DNA of 64,000 nucleotides. Origin: Bordetella parapertussis (lineage in GTDB: Bacteria; Pseudomonadota; Gammaproteobacteria; Burkholderiales; Casimicrobiaceae). Below the pieces are notes generated by a model that had not been told where the DNA came from, did no database searches, and was given only the letters and a program-made list of their open reading frames with translations. Shown piece by piece: positions 1 through 10,888 of the stretch. The stretch is from the NCBI GenBank assembly GCA_943331295.2, contig CALQLA020000017.1, forward strand, positions 1 through 64,000, given 5' to 3'. Each line of letters starts with the position of its first letter. Within the stretch, counting starts at the first letter, position 1. The translations under genes were made by a program, and so were the position numbers.

Positions 1-75
1 AGCGGAGCGAAACCCGGGGCAATCGTGCCCGGTTGCGCAACCACCCGGGTTTCGCTCCGCTCAACGCCGGGCTAC
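1..75. repeat. REP-like palindromic repeat, inverted pair (copy A, left end cut)
   Basis: Two inverted copies of a roughly 34-bp GC-rich element flank a short spacer. The left unit (1-20) reads GCGAAACCCGGGGC and is cut by the window start. The right unit (42-75) is its inverse and contains ACCCGGGTTTCGCT and CCGGGCTAC. The same element recurs at 2597, 49122, 49198, 58027 and 62538. Each unit is an imperfect palindrome able to fold into a hairpin. Confidence 0.8.
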
Positions 76-107
76 GACCGCCGGACCCATCGCCTACGAG
101 GAACCCC

Positions 108-2534
108 GTGACCCCTCCCCTTCCCACCCATGCGCAGGTCGTGATCGTCGGTGGCGGCATCGCCGGCGTCTCCACGGCCTACCACCTCACGCAGCTTGGC
201 GTCCGCGACGTCGTGCTGCTGGAACAGGGCAAGCTCACCTGCGGCACCACTTGGCACGCGGCAGGCCTCGTCGGCCAGACCCGGGCCACGCGCAACGCCA
301 CGCGGATGAGCCAGTACGGGATCGGCCTCTACGCGTCGCTGGAAAAGGAAACCGGGCTCGCCACCGGATGGAAGCAATGCGGCAGCCTCAACGTCGCCAA
401 GACCCAGGATCGCCTGACGCTGATGAAGCGGCAGATGGCGCGGGCGAAGAGCTTCGGCATCGAGTTCGAGTTCATCTCCCCCGCCGAAGCCGGCCGGATC
501 GCGCCGATCCTGCGCACCGACGACCTGGCCGGCGCGGTGTGGATTCCGGGCGACGGCAAGGCCAACCCGACCGACCTCACCCAGTCGCTCGCCAAGGGCG
601 CGCGCAACCGCGGCGCGCGGATTGCCGAGGGCGTGAAGGTCACCGGCGTGACCACGGCGAACGGCCGGGTCGCCGGCGTGCAATGGAAGACGGCCGACGA
701 CGAAGGCACGATCACCTGCGAGTCCATCGTCAACTGCGGCGGCCAGTGGGCGCGCGCGTTCGGCCGCCTGGCCGGCGTCAACGTGCCGCTGTACTCGGCC
801 GAGCACTTCTATCTCGTGACCAAGCAGATCGAAGGCGTGACGCCCGACCTGCCCGTGATCCGCGACCCCGACGGCTTCCTCTACTACAAGGAGGAAGTGG
901 GCGGCCTGGTGATGGGTGGCTTCGAGCCCGCGGCGAAGCCGTGGACGCCCGAGCCCATTCCCGACGGCTTCGAGTTCCAGTTGCTGCCCGAGGACTGGGA
1001 CCACTTCGAAATCCTGATGACCAACGCGATCCACCGGACGCCCTGCCTCGAGACGGCGGAAGTGAAGCTGCTGCTGAACGGCCCCGAGAGCTTCACCGGC
1101 GACGGCAACTTCATCCTCGGCGAGGCGCCCGAGCTCGCCGGCTACTTCGTCTGCGCCGGCTTCAACTCGGCCGGCATCGCCAACTCCGGCGGCGCCGGCA
1201 AGCTGGTGGCGGAGTGGATCGTCAACGGCAACCCGCCGCTCGACCTGTGGGACGTCGACATCCGCCGCTTCGCGCCGTTCCACGCCAACCGCCGGCACCT
1301 CGCCGACCGCACCGTCGAGAGCCTCGGCCTGCACTATGCGATGCGCTGGCCGCGCGAGGAGCTCACGACCGTGCGGCCGCTGCGCCGCTCGCCGCTCTAC
1401 GACCGGCTGCGCGACAAGGGCGCGGTGTTCGGCAGCAAGATGGGCTGGGAGCGCGCCAACTATTTCCTGCCGGCCGGCGTCAACCAGCCGCCGCCGACGC
1501 TCGGCACGCCGGAATGGCTGCCGCTGGTGCTGGAGGAGCAGCGCGCCTGCCGCGAGGCCGTCGTCGTCTTCGACCAGACGTCGTTCTCGAAATTCGTGCT
1601 GAAGGGCCGCGACGCGCTGGCCGTGCTGCAGCGGCTGTGCGCGAACGAGATCGACGTCGCGCCCGGGCGGATGGTGTACACGGCGATGCTCAACGCGAAG
1701 GGCGGCTTCGAGAGCGACCTCACGATCATCCGGATCGCCGCCGACGAGTTCTTCATCGTCACCGGATCGGCGCAGACCACGCGCGACGCCGCGTGGATCG
1801 CGCGCGGCATCGGCGCGGACGACCACGCCGCGCTGGTCGACGTCTCGTCCGGCTATTCGGTGCTGTCGGTGATGGGCCCCAATGCCGAGGCGCTGCTCGC
1901 CCGGCTTTCGCCCGACGACCTGTCGAAGGCCGCGCTGCCGTTCTCGGCGACGAGGGAGATCGACGTCGGCTACGCGCGCGTCCGCGCGGCCCGGATGAGC
2001 TACGTCGGCGGCCCCGGCTACGAACTCTACGTCACGACCGACCAGTGCCTGACGCTGTACGACGCGCTGTGGAGCGTCGGTTCGGGCTACGGGCTGACGG
2101 ATGCCGGCTACTACACGATCGACGCGCTGCGCGTCGAGGCCGGCCGCCGCGCCTGGGGCGCCGAACTCGGGCCCGACGAAACGCCGTGGGAAGCCGGGCT
2201 GGGTTACGCCGTCAGGCTGGACAAGCCGGCGGCGTTCACCGGCCGGGACGCGCTTCAAGCGAAGCCGGCCGCGCTGTGCACCAAGCGGCTCGTGCTGTTC
2301 ACGTTCGACGACCCGACGGCGTTCCCGTGGGGCGGCGAGCCGATCCTGATGGACGGCAGCAATGTCGGCGAGATCACGTCCGCCGGCTACAGCCGCAGGC
2401 ACGGGCGCGCCGTGGCGATGGGCTACGCCCGTGCCTCGACCCCCCTGACCGACGCCGCCCTCCTGGCCGCCCGCTACGAGGTCGACATCGCGGGCGTCCA
2501 TTACCCGGTGACCGCGCACCTGAAGCTCGGGTGA
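108..2534 (+). CDS. FAD-dependent demethylase of the dimethylglycine/sarcosine dehydrogenase family
   Basis: 808 aa. The N-terminal half is a DAO-type FAD domain with the dinucleotide motif VIVGGGIAGVSTAYHL (residues 12-27). TTWHAAGL follows at 47-54; its His50 matches the residue that carries covalent FAD in DMGDH and SARDH. The C-terminal half is a GcvT-like folate domain, visible in MLNAKGGFESDL, SVMGPNAEALL and GGPGYELY. The family removes a methyl group from N-methyl amines and passes it to tetrahydrofolate. The GTG at 108 is chosen because GAGGA lies 5-10 bases upstream and the flavin motif follows at once. A longer TTG-started frame from 33 would run through the REP repeat. The exact substrate (sarcosine, dimethylglycine or another methylamine) cannot be told from sequence. 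The IclR gene downstream may regulate it (inference). Confidence 0.85.
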   Translation: MTPPLPTHAQVVIVGGGIAGVSTAYHLTQLGVRDVVLLEQGKLTCGTTWHAAGLVGQTRATRNATRMSQYGIGLYASLEKETGLATGWKQCGSLNVAKTQDRLTLMKRQMARAKSFGIEFEFISPAEAGRIAPILRTDDLAGAVWIPGDGKANPTDLTQSLAKGARNRGARIAEGVKVTGVTTANGRVAGVQWKTADDEGTITCESIVNCGGQWARAFGRLAGVNVPLYSAEHFYLVTKQIEGVTPDLPVIRDPDGFLYYKEEVGGLVMGGFEPAAKPWTPEPIPDGFEFQLLPEDWDHFEILMTNAIHRTPCLETAEVKLLLNGPESFTGDGNFILGEAPELAGYFVCAGFNSAGIANSGGAGKLVAEWIVNGNPPLDLWDVDIRRFAPFHANRRHLADRTVESLGLHYAMRWPREELTTVRPLRRSPLYDRLRDKGAVFGSKMGWERANYFLPAGVNQPPPTLGTPEWLPLVLEEQRACREAVVVFDQTSFSKFVLKGRDALAVLQRLCANEIDVAPGRMVYTAMLNAKGGFESDLTIIRIAADEFFIVTGSAQTTRDAAWIARGIGADDHAALVDVSSGYSVLSVMGPNAEALLARLSPDDLSKAALPFSATREIDVGYARVRAARMSYVGGPGYELYVTTDQCLTLYDALWSVGSGYGLTDAGYYTIDALRVEAGRRAWGAELGPDETPWEAGLGYAVRLDKPAAFTGRDALQAKPAALCTKRLVLFTFDDPTAFPWGGEPILMDGSNVGEITSAGYSRRHGRAVAMGYARASTPLTDAALLAARYEVDIAGVHYPVTAHLKLG

Positions 2535-2596
2535 CGGCAGGGTGCAGCGCGGATCGCGGCGGTGGCGTGCAACCCCCCGGGCCTTGGCCGCCATCC

Positions 2597-2630
2597 GTAG
2601 CCCGGCGTTGAGCGCAGCGAAACCCGGGGC
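2597..2630. repeat. REP-like palindromic repeat (copy B)
   Basis: A single 34-bp unit beginning GTAGCCCGGCGTTGAGCG and ending AAACCCGGGGC. It lies between the demethylase and the IclR gene and could form a hairpin in the read-through transcript. Confidence 0.8.
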
Positions 2631-2718
2631 AAGCGCGACTGCGGCAACCGCCGCCCCTTTGCGGATCGCTCCGGCTGTGGTTTGATGATCCTCTATCGAC
2701 TCCCGGCTTCCCGACCCC

Positions 2719-3552
2719 ATGCCGCATCGCCTCGCCCCGCCGCCCCGCCGCGGCCGCACCCCGTCCAAGCCCGGCGCCGTTCCAGGCCAGGTGCAGAGCC
2801 TCACCCGCGGGCTGCAGATCCTCGAAGCGCTGGGCAGCGCCGAGGGCGGGCTCACGCTGACCGACGTCGCGCGCCGCGTCGCGCTGCCGCCGTCGACGAC
2901 CCACCGGCTCCTCGCCACGCTGGAACAGATGGACTACGTGTACCAGGAAGGCGCGCTCGGCCTCTGGTACGTCGGCCTGCAGACCTTCGCTGTCGGATCC
3001 AGCTTTCTCGCGAGCCGCGATTTCGTCGGCTCCAGCCACATCCCGATGCGGCGGCTGATGGAGCAGTCGGGCGAGACGGCGAACCTCGCCATCCTCGACG
3101 GCACCGAGGCCGTGTTCATCGCGCAGGTGCAGTGCCTCGAGATGATGCGCATCGTGGTCAAGCTGGGCAGCCGCGTGCCGCTGCACGCGTCGGGCGTCGG
3201 CAAGGCGATCTTCGCGGCGCTGCCCGACGAGCAGATCGACGCGATCATCAAGGTCAAGGGGCTGCCGCGCATCACCGAGCACTCGATCACGGCGCCCGAG
3301 ACGATGTGGGCGGCGATCAAGATGATCCGCCACCGCGGCTGGTCGTTCGACGACGAGGAGCACGCGCCCGGCACCCGTTGCGTCGCGGCGACGATCTACG
3401 ACGAGCACGCGGAGCCGCTGGGTGCGATCTCGCTCGCCGGCCCGGCCTCGCGGCTGCCGGACGACCGGATCCGGCAGCTGGGCCCGGTGGTCGCCCACAC
3501 CGGCGAAGAACTTACGCGCAAGCTCGGCGGCCGGTGGCCGCACCCCTATTGA
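2719..3552 (+). CDS. IclR-family transcriptional regulator
   Basis: 277 aa. It has the usual two-part IclR layout. A winged helix-turn-helix occupies about residues 27-90, with SLTRGLQILEAL, LTLTDVARRVALPPSTTHRLL and the wing after it. The C-terminal effector domain carries the family signatures VPLHASGVGKAIFAALP and GWSFDDEEHAPGTRCVAATIYD. The first 25 residues form a basic, proline-rich tail. IclR proteins bind DNA as dimers or tetramers and respond to small carboxylates or aromatics. The ligand here is unknown. It is 184 bp downstream of the FAD demethylase on the same strand, which makes that gene a plausible target but does not prove it. The start ATG lacks a strong Shine-Dalgarno sequence. 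Confidence 0.9.
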   Translation: MPHRLAPPPRRGRTPSKPGAVPGQVQSLTRGLQILEALGSAEGGLTLTDVARRVALPPSTTHRLLATLEQMDYVYQEGALGLWYVGLQTFAVGSSFLASRDFVGSSHIPMRRLMEQSGETANLAILDGTEAVFIAQVQCLEMMRIVVKLGSRVPLHASGVGKAIFAALPDEQIDAIIKVKGLPRITEHSITAPETMWAAIKMIRHRGWSFDDEEHAPGTRCVAATIYDEHAEPLGAISLAGPASRLPDDRIRQLGPVVAHTGEELTRKLGGRWPHPY

Positions 3553-3578
3553 ATCCGGTACCAACGGTATCAACGGAG

Positions 3579-4553
3579 TCAGGCCGGGCAGTCGCCCGGG
3601 GGACGGCCCGCCATCGCGGCCGCGCGGCGCGCGAGGTCGGGCGCGTGCGCGGGCTGCCAGCGATCGAGCACCAGGTCGGCACCGGCGGGGTCGTTGCACA
3701 CCAGCACCATGTCGCAGCCGGCGGCGACCGCGGCGTCGGCGCGGGCGACCATGTCGCCGGCACCGCGCGCCCCGGCCATGCCGAGGTCGTCCGAGAAGAT
3801 CATGCCGTCGAAGCCGAGGCGGCCGCGCAGTATCTCCTGCAGCCAGACCCGCGAGTAGCCGGCGGGACGCGCATCGACCGCCGGGTAGATCACGTGCGCC
3901 GGCATCATCGCCTCGAGCCCGTCGCGGATCAGCGTTGCGAACGGGATCAGGTCGGCGTTCGCGATGGCGTCGAAGCTCCGCTCGTCGACGGGGACCTCCG
4001 TGTGCGAGTCCGCGGCGACGTGGCCGTGCCCGGGAAAATGCTTGCCCACGGCCGCCATGCCGCCGGCGGCGAGCCCGGCGCGCAAAGCGCCCGCGAGATG
4101 CGCGACGGCATTGGCGTTGCCGTGCAGCGCGCGGTTGCCGATCACGGCGCTGGTCCCGAAATCGAGGTCGAGCACCGGCGTGAAGCTGAAGTCGACGCCG
4201 TGCCCGCGCAATTCGGCGGCGAGCGTCCAGCCGAGGCGCGTCGCCTCGCGCGCGGCGGCGGCGACGTCGCCGTCCCAGCGCTCGCCCAGCGTGCGCATCG
4301 GCGGGATCGCCGTGAAGCCCTCGCGGAAGCGCTGGACGCGGCCGCCTTCGTGATCGACCGCCACCAGCAGGTGCGGCGAACGCAGCACGCGGATCGACTC
4401 GACCAGCGCGTCGAGCTGCGCCGGCGATTCGTAGTTGCGGGAGAACAGGATCACCGCGCCCGTCAGCGGGTGCAGCAGGCGCAGGCGCTCCTCCGCCGTG
4501 AGCGACAGCCCGGCGACGTCGACCATCACGGGCCCGCGCGGCAGCGTGATCAT
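3579..4553 (-). CDS. nagZ: Beta-N-acetylhexosaminidase (peptidoglycan recycling)
   Basis: 324 aa, glycoside hydrolase family 3, the normal size for proteobacterial NagZ. The NagZ signature [18 protein letters not shown] is intact, as are the nucleophile region [11 protein letters not shown] and the substrate motif [11 protein letters not shown]. In the cytoplasm NagZ cuts GlcNAc from anhydro-MurNAc peptides during cell-wall recycling, which in many species tunes AmpC induction. Its ATG overlaps the pdxJ stop codon (ATGA), so translation is probably coupled. It is the last gene of the run that begins at lepA and ends 26 bp from the convergent IclR gene; no terminator hairpin is visible there. 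Confidence 0.96.
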   Translation of the reverse strand: MITLPRGPVMVDVAGLSLTAEERLRLLHPLTGAVILFSRNYESPAQLDALVESIRVLRSPHLLVAVDHEGGRVQRFREGFTAIPPMRTLGERWDGDVAAAAREATRLGWTLAAELRGHGVDFSFTPVLDLDFGTSAVIGNRALHGNANAVAHLAGALRAGLAAGGMAAVGKHFPGHGHVAADSHTEVPVDERSFDAIANADLIPFATLIRDGLEAMMPAHVIYPAVDARPAGYSRVWLQEILRGRLGFDGMIFSDDLGMAGARGAGDMVARADAAVAAGCDMVLVCNDPAGADLVLDRWQPAHAPDLARRAAAMAGRPPGDCPA

Positions 4554-5311
4554 CGGGTCACCGCCCGCGCGGCGGCCTCGCGCAGCAGCGCCTTCATCTG
4601 CCGCACGGCCTCGCGCAGGCCGACGAACACGGACCGCGCGACGATCGCGTGGCCGATGTGGAGCTCGCGGATGCCGGGCAGCGCCGCGACCGGCTGCACG
4701 TTGAAGTAGTTGAGCGCGTGGCCCGCGTTGAACCGCATGCCGAGCGCGCGCACCGCGGCGCCGGCTTCGCGGATGCGCGCGAGCTCGGTGACGACGGCGG
4801 CGCTTTCCGGATCGCGGCCCTTGGCGTGGAACGCGTGCGCGTACGGGCCGGTGTGGATCTCGCAGACCCTGGCCCCGACGCGCGCCGACGCCTCGACCTG
4901 CGCCACGTCGGCGTCGATGAACACGCTGCTGACGATGCCGGCGTCGGCCATCCGCGCGATGCCGGCGGCGAGCTTGGCCTCCTGCCCCGCGACGTCGAGT
5001 CCGCCTTCGGTGGTGATCTCGTGGCGGCCTTCGGGAACGAGCATCGCCATCTCCGGCTTCAGCCGGCAGGCGATCCCGATCATCTCGTCGGTGGCGGCCA
5101 TCTCGAGGTTCAGCTTGATGTGGACGAGCTCGCGCAGCCGGCGCACGTCCTCGTCCTGGATGTGGCGCCGGTCCTCGCGCAGGTGCACGGTGATGCCGTC
5201 GGCGCCGCCCAAGTGGGCCTCGACCGCCGCCCAGACGGGGTCGGGCTCGTAGGTGCGCCGCGCCTGCCGCAGGGTTGCCACGTGGTCGATGTTGACGCCG
5301 AGTTCGATCAT
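4550..5311 (-). CDS. pdxJ: Pyridoxine 5'-phosphate synthase
   Basis: 253 aa. PdxJ condenses 1-deoxyxylulose 5-phosphate with 3-amino-1-hydroxyacetone 1-phosphate to give pyridoxine 5'-phosphate. The family blocks [37 protein letters not shown] and LHIGHAIV are all present and the length is typical. The ATG at 5311 overlaps the recO stop (ATGA), and its own stop overlaps the nagZ start in the same way. In many proteobacteria acpS follows pdxJ directly. Here nagZ takes that place and there is no room for acpS. Confidence 0.97.
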   Translation of the reverse strand: MIELGVNIDHVATLRQARRTYEPDPVWAAVEAHLGGADGITVHLREDRRHIQDEDVRRLRELVHIKLNLEMAATDEMIGIACRLKPEMAMLVPEGRHEITTEGGLDVAGQEAKLAAGIARMADAGIVSSVFIDADVAQVEASARVGARVCEIHTGPYAHAFHAKGRDPESAAVVTELARIREAGAAVRALGMRFNAGHALNYFNVQPVAALPGIRELHIGHAIVARSVFVGLREAVRQMKALLREAAARAVTR

Positions 5312-6078
5312 GCCTTGTCGCTCCGTTCGCCGACCAGTGCCTGCAGGTCCTGCACCATGCGGCGGCTTTCGATTCCACGCTGCTCGAGATAATGGTCGAG
5401 CACCTCGCGCATCAGGCGCTTCGCCTCGGCCGCGGTCTCTCCCGCCGCGAACCGGCGCTCCGCCAGCGCGAGCAGCGTGGCGCCCTGCACCAGCGGCGCG
5501 CCCCGGCCCGGTTCGGCCACGGCATGCGCCGGCGCGCGGCGCGGGCCGCGGTCGAAGACGTAATGGTAGCGTGCCGCCGGATCGATCGCGGCGCCGGTGT
5601 CGGCGTCGTGCGTCAGCGGCAGCGCATACCCCAGCTCGGCCAGCAGCGTGAGCTCGAACCGGCGCAGCACCGGCGCCTGCGCGGCGCCGGCCGCGAGTTC
5701 CGCCAGCGCGGTCTCGTAGGTCGCGTAGAGGGCCGGATGCGCATCCTCGCGTGGCAGCAGCTTCAGCAGCAGCTCGTTCAGGTAGAAGCCGCACAGCAGC
5801 GCCGAGCCGCCGACGAGCGGCAGCCCGCCTCGCCACTCGGCCTTCTGCAGCGTCTTCAGCTCGTTGGCGCCCGACCAGCCGAGCAGGAGCGGCTGGAAGC
5901 CCTGCAGCAGCCCGCGCAACTCGGATCGCGGCCGCTTGGCGCCGCGCGCCACCATCGCGACGCGGCCGTAGCCGGCGGTGAACGCCTCGACGATCAGGCT
6001 GGTCTCGCGGTACGGGTAGGCGTGCAGCACGTACGCCGGCTCGTCGTCGCGCCGCTGCGGCTGGGCGCGCGCGGTCAT
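5308..6078 (-). CDS. recO: DNA repair protein RecO
   Basis: 256 aa. RecO acts with RecR (and RecF) to load RecA onto SSB-coated single-stranded DNA. The N-terminal OB-fold ([21 protein letters not shown], then [15 protein letters not shown]) and the helical region ([24 protein letters not shown]) match the family. It sits between era and pdxJ, the usual proteobacterial order, 16 bp after era. Its stop codon overlaps the pdxJ start. The first residues ([12 protein letters not shown]) are a variable tail, so a slightly later start cannot be excluded. Confidence 0.95.
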   Translation of the reverse strand: MTARAQPQRRDDEPAYVLHAYPYRETSLIVEAFTAGYGRVAMVARGAKRPRSELRGLLQGFQPLLLGWSGANELKTLQKAEWRGGLPLVGGSALLCGFYLNELLLKLLPREDAHPALYATYETALAELAAGAAQAPVLRRFELTLLAELGYALPLTHDADTGAAIDPAARYHYVFDRGPRRAPAHAVAEPGRGAPLVQGATLLALAERRFAAGETAAEAKRLMREVLDHYLEQRGIESRRMVQDLQALVGERSDKA

Positions 6079-6094
6079 CTCGCGTGCCCGGTCA

Positions 6095-6994
6095 TCAGTA
6101 CCCGAACCGCTGGAGCATCCTGTCGTCGTCCGCCCAGCCCTGCTTGACGCGCACCCAGACCTCGAGGAAGACCGGCCCGCCGAACAGCCGCTCCATGTCG
6201 ACGCGCGCCCGCGACGCGATCTCCTTCATCTGCGCGCCGCCGGCGCCCAGCAGGATCGCCTTCTGGTTCTCGCGCTCGACGTACACGGTGGCGTGGATGC
6301 GCCGCAGCGGACCGTCCTCGATGAACTGGTCGATCGCGACGGTGGCCGCATACGGGACCTCCTCGCCCAGCAGCCGGAAGATCTTCTCGCGGATGAACTC
6401 TGCGGCGAGGAAGCGCTCGTCGCGGTCGGTGATTTCGTCCTCGCCGTACATCGCCGGCGCCTCGGGCAGCAGCGCGCGCAGCGCGCCCTGCAGCTCGTCG
6501 AGGCCGCGGTCCTTCTCGGCGCTGACCGGGACGATGGCCGCGAACGGAAAGAGCGGAGCGAGCTCCGCCATGTTGGGCAGCAGCGCGTCGCGGTGCGTCA
6601 GCCGGTCCACCTTGTTCAGCACGGCGACCACGGGGACGTTGCGCGGCAGCAGCGCGATCACCGCGCGATCGGCGTCGGTGATCCGGCCGGCCTCGAGCAC
6701 GACGGCGACGACATCGACGTCGGAGAGGCTCTGCGTCACCGACTTGTTCATCCGGTCGTTGAGCCGGGACCGGTGCTTCTTCTGGAAGCCCGGCGTGTCG
6801 ACGAAGATGAACTGCGCGTCGGCGACGGTCAGGATGCCGTTCACGCGATGGCGCGTCGTCTGCGCCTTCTTCGACGTGATGCTGACCTTCTGGCCGATGA
6901 GGTGGTTGAGCAGCGTCGACTTGCCGACGTTCGGCCGCCCGACGATCGCGACGTGACCGCAGCGGAAGGCGCCGCTGGCGCTCGCGTCAGCCAT
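6095..6994 (-). CDS. era: GTPase Era (30S ribosome assembly)
   Basis: 299 aa. Era binds the 3' end of 16S rRNA through a KH domain and checks 30S maturation. GTPase motifs are clear: G1 [10 protein letters not shown]3 DTPG, G4 NKVD. The C-terminal KH domain contains [21 protein letters not shown]. The ATG at 6994 (MADAS) is preferred because it overlaps the end of rnc by 8 bases and gives the usual length. An upstream in-frame ATG at 7015 would add seven residues inside rnc. rnc and era are neighbours in most proteobacteria and both act on rRNA maturation. Confidence 0.96.
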   Translation of the reverse strand: MADASASGAFRCGHVAIVGRPNVGKSTLLNHLIGQKVSITSKKAQTTRHRVNGILTVADAQFIFVDTPGFQKKHRSRLNDRMNKSVTQSLSDVDVVAVVLEAGRITDADRAVIALLPRNVPVVAVLNKVDRLTHRDALLPNMAELAPLFPFAAIVPVSAEKDRGLDELQGALRALLPEAPAMYGEDEITDRDERFLAAEFIREKIFRLLGEEVPYAATVAIDQFIEDGPLRRIHATVYVERENQKAILLGAGGAQMKEIASRARVDMERLFGGPVFLEVWVRVKQGWADDDRMLQRFGY

Positions 6995-7700
6995 GACGCC
7001 GCCGCGCGCCGGCAACGGCGTCCACCTGCACCTGCGCCTCCGCGGCCGCCGCCTGCTCGGCCGAGCGGCGGCTCGCGCCCGACCCGGTCGTCACGATGCC
7101 GAGCGCGGGAATCCGGCACTCGACGGTGAATTCGCGCCGGTGGGGCTCGCCGTCGGTGGCGGTCACCGCGTACCCGGGCGCGGGCAGCTTCCGCGCCGCC
7201 AGCGATTCCTGGAGCTGCGTCTTCGGGTCCTTGCCCTGCATCGCCGGATTGTTGGCGTCCAGCGCAGCGCCGTAGGCCGCGGTGATCGCGCGGCGGGCAG
7301 CGTCGTACCCGCCGTCGACGAACACCGCGCCGAACAGCGCCTCCAGCGCGTCGGCGACGATCAGGGGCCGACCGGTGGCGCCGGTCTTGACGTCGCTGGC
7401 GCCGAACCTCAGCGTCGCGCCGAGGTCCATCGCGCCGCCGAGCGTCGCCAGCGTTTCGCGGTTGACGAGGTGGGCGCGCATCCGGTGGAGCTCCCCCTCG
7501 GACACGTCGGGGTAGCGCTCGTAGAGGATCGCCGCGATCACGCAGCCGAGGACCGCGTCCCCGATGAATTCGAGCCGCTCGTTGTTCTGCACCCCGTGGC
7601 TGCGGTGCGTCAGCGCCCGCTCGAGCAGCTGGCGGTCGCGGAAAGCGTGGCCGAGGCGCGCGGCAATGCGGTCGGGCGAAAAGTCTGGAGGAATGGACAA
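6987..7700 (-). CDS. rnc: Ribonuclease III
   Basis: 237 aa. RNase III cuts double-stranded RNA, including rRNA precursors. The catalytic signature [13 protein letters not shown] is intact, with the second acidic site in [15 protein letters not shown]. The double-stranded RNA-binding domain starts at [16 protein letters not shown] and ends with the Ala-rich helix [10 protein letters not shown]. It lies 19 bp downstream of the DUF4845 gene and overlaps era. In many bacteria RNase III cleaves its own leader and so lowers rnc-era expression; I see no long stem here that would show this. Confidence 0.97.
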   Translation of the reverse strand: MSIPPDFSPDRIAARLGHAFRDRQLLERALTHRSHGVQNNERLEFIGDAVLGCVIAAILYERYPDVSEGELHRMRAHLVNRETLATLGGAMDLGATLRFGASDVKTGATGRPLIVADALEALFGAVFVDGGYDAARRAITAAYGAALDANNPAMQGKDPKTQLQESLAARKLPAPGYAVTATDGEPHRREFTVECRIPALGIVTTGSGASRRSAEQAAAAEAQVQVDAVAGARRRHG

Positions 7701-7719
7701 AGGGAAATGAGGCGCGGAA

Positions 7720-8082
7720 TCAGTGCGTCGCCGTGACTTCGAACTCGATCAGCAGGCTCACGTTGCTGACGAGCGGGAGCTTGCGCGTCCACGCGATGGT
7801 GGCGATGTACTGGTTGCGGTCCTTGCTGAGCTCGATGTCGCGGCCGCCGACCGATTCGATGTAGCCGGCGTCGGCGCGCCGCTGGAAGGCGCGGCGAAGC
7901 TCGGCCGCCGAGTTGAATTCGCGGGTGTCGCGCATGGCCAGGTCGAGCGCGCTCTTGACCGAGAAGTACTCGATGTAGGCCGGCATCACGCGGAAGCCGA
8001 CGACGGTGACGACCAGCGCGACCACGACCACGAACAGGAATCCGATCATCGACAACCCGGACTGCTTGCGTGCGCTAAGCAT
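7720..8082 (-). CDS. DUF4845 single-pass membrane protein with prepilin-like N-terminus
   Basis: 120 aa. Proteins of this family commonly sit between lepB and rnc in betaproteobacteria; their function is not known to me. After a basic leader (MLSARKQSG) comes LSMIGFLFVVVVALVVTVVG, one hydrophobic helix, then a periplasmic domain of about 85 residues ending in SLLIEFEVTATH. The helix begins like a type IV prepilin (glycine followed by LSMI) but has Gly where pilins carry Glu at mature position 5, so it may be a pilin-like fold or simply an anchored protein. It is 23 bp downstream of lepB and probably co-transcribed with it. Confidence 0.85.
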   Translation of the reverse strand: MLSARKQSGLSMIGFLFVVVVALVVTVVGFRVMPAYIEYFSVKSALDLAMRDTREFNSAAELRRAFQRRADAGYIESVGGRDIELSKDRNQYIATIAWTRKLPLVSNVSLLIEFEVTATH

Positions 8083-8105
8083 GGTGGAATCCCTGGCGTC
8101 TGCCG

Positions 8106-8933
8106 CTATTGAATGCCGCTGCCGATCCGCTTGAAGGCGAAGCTGCTGATGTCGTCCCAGTTGAACCAGATGAAGAACGCCCTGCCGCGCAGATGGTCGT
8201 CCGGCACGAAGCCCCAGTAGCGGCTGTCGTCGCTGTTGTCGCGGTTGTCGCCCATCATGAAATACTGGCCCTGCGGCACCCGGCAGATGAACCCGCGATC
8301 ATTGTAGTCGCAGTTCCCGCGGTCGGGGAAAGGCCGCACGTTCTGCGGGTAGACCGGCTGCGCCTGCGGGTTCTGCGCGATCGTGTACGTCTTGGTGCCG
8401 GCGCCGGTGTCGGCCGTCTCCAGCGACCGCTCCAGCGTCTCGAAGCGCAGCCCCTCGACGTAGCTGTACGTGCCGTCCGGCACCTGCGGCAGCGGCCGGC
8501 CGTTCACGATCAGCTTCTTGTCGCGGTAGACGACCTCGTCGCCGCCGACGCCCACCACGCGCTTGATGAAGTCCTGCGACGGGTTGACGGGATACCGGAA
8601 GACGACGACGTCGCCGCGCTTCGGGTCGGAGAGCCGGATGATCTTCTGCTCGATGATCGGCAGCCGGACGCCGTACGCGAACTTGTTGACGAGGATGAAA
8701 TCGCCGACGGACAGCGTGGGGCGCATCGACGACGACGGGATCTTGAACGGCTCGGCGACGAACGACCGCAGCAGGAACACGATGAGAAGCACCGGGAAGA
8801 AGCTCTTCGGGTACTCGATCCACCACGGCTCGGGCTGCCCTTGCGCGCGCCGCTTCGCGAACACCAGCCGGTCGGCGAGCGCGACCGCGCCGGTGACCAG
8901 CGTGGCGAGGAACAGGATGAGGGCGAAGTTCAT
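8106..8933 (-). CDS. lepB: Signal peptidase I
   Basis: 275 aa. LepB removes signal peptides from exported proteins at the outer face of the inner membrane. There are two N-terminal membrane segments (about residues 3-20 and 45-57) with the cytoplasmic loop between them, as in E. coli. The catalytic dyad is visible: Ser69 in KIPSSSMRPTL and Lys124 in DFIKRVVGVGGD. The later blocks GDNRDNSDDSRYWGFVPDDHLRGRA are conserved, written here in part: GDNRDNSDDSRYWG. It lies 42 bp downstream of lepA, the standard pairing. The two cysteines at about 210-220 (NCDYNDRGFIC) probably form a periplasmic disulfide. Confidence 0.97.
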   Translation of the reverse strand: MNFALILFLATLVTGAVALADRLVFAKRRAQGQPEPWWIEYPKSFFPVLLIVFLLRSFVAEPFKIPSSSMRPTLSVGDFILVNKFAYGVRLPIIEQKIIRLSDPKRGDVVVFRYPVNPSQDFIKRVVGVGGDEVVYRDKKLIVNGRPLPQVPDGTYSYVEGLRFETLERSLETADTGAGTKTYTIAQNPQAQPVYPQNVRPFPDRGNCDYNDRGFICRVPQGQYFMMGDNRDNSDDSRYWGFVPDDHLRGRAFFIWFNWDDISSFAFKRIGSGIQ

Positions 8934-8975
8934 GGTCGTCGTCGGCGAATGTCGTGTTGGATCGGGGGGGGCGGG

Positions 8976-10769
<1,794 letters not shown>

Positions 10770-10771
10770 TG

Positions 10772-10799
10772 GGTCAGCTGCGGCCTGTTGGGGCTGACC
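10772..10799 (-). other. Inverted repeat directly in front of the lepA start
   Basis: GGTCAGC (10772-10778) and GCTGACC (10793-10799) form a perfect 7-bp stem with a 14-base loop. In the lepA mRNA it ends three bases before the ATG, where a Shine-Dalgarno sequence would normally lie. It may restrain or shape initiation; its role is unknown. Confidence 0.5.
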
Positions 10800-10824
10800 G
10801 CGGGTCGTGGTCGGCGTTGCCGGC

Positions 10825-10852
10825 AAACAAAAGGGCACCGGAGGAGTGCCCT
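10825..10852 (-). terminator. Intrinsic terminator after the rpoE operon
   Basis: Read on the minus strand: AGGGCAC, a 7-base loop, GTGCCCT, then TTTGTTT. The 7-bp stem and U-rich tail lie 37 bp past the glutaredoxin stop codon and before lepA. This marks the end of rpoE-rseA-rseB-mucD-grx. Confidence 0.75.
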
Positions 10853-10888
10853 GGGATTGCACGGATCATGTTGAATTATAGCCGCTTT

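Noticed and set aside
72..2918. 948-codon open frame antisense to the FAD demethylase
   Set aside because: The product is Arg/Gly/Ala-rich with no recognisable domain; it is the GC-driven shadow of the real gene on the other strand. The same applies to long frames opposite lepA (8109-10874), sucA (23327-26404), sdhA (28662-30512), acnA (37971-40709) and the indolepyruvate oxidoreductase (58779-62843).
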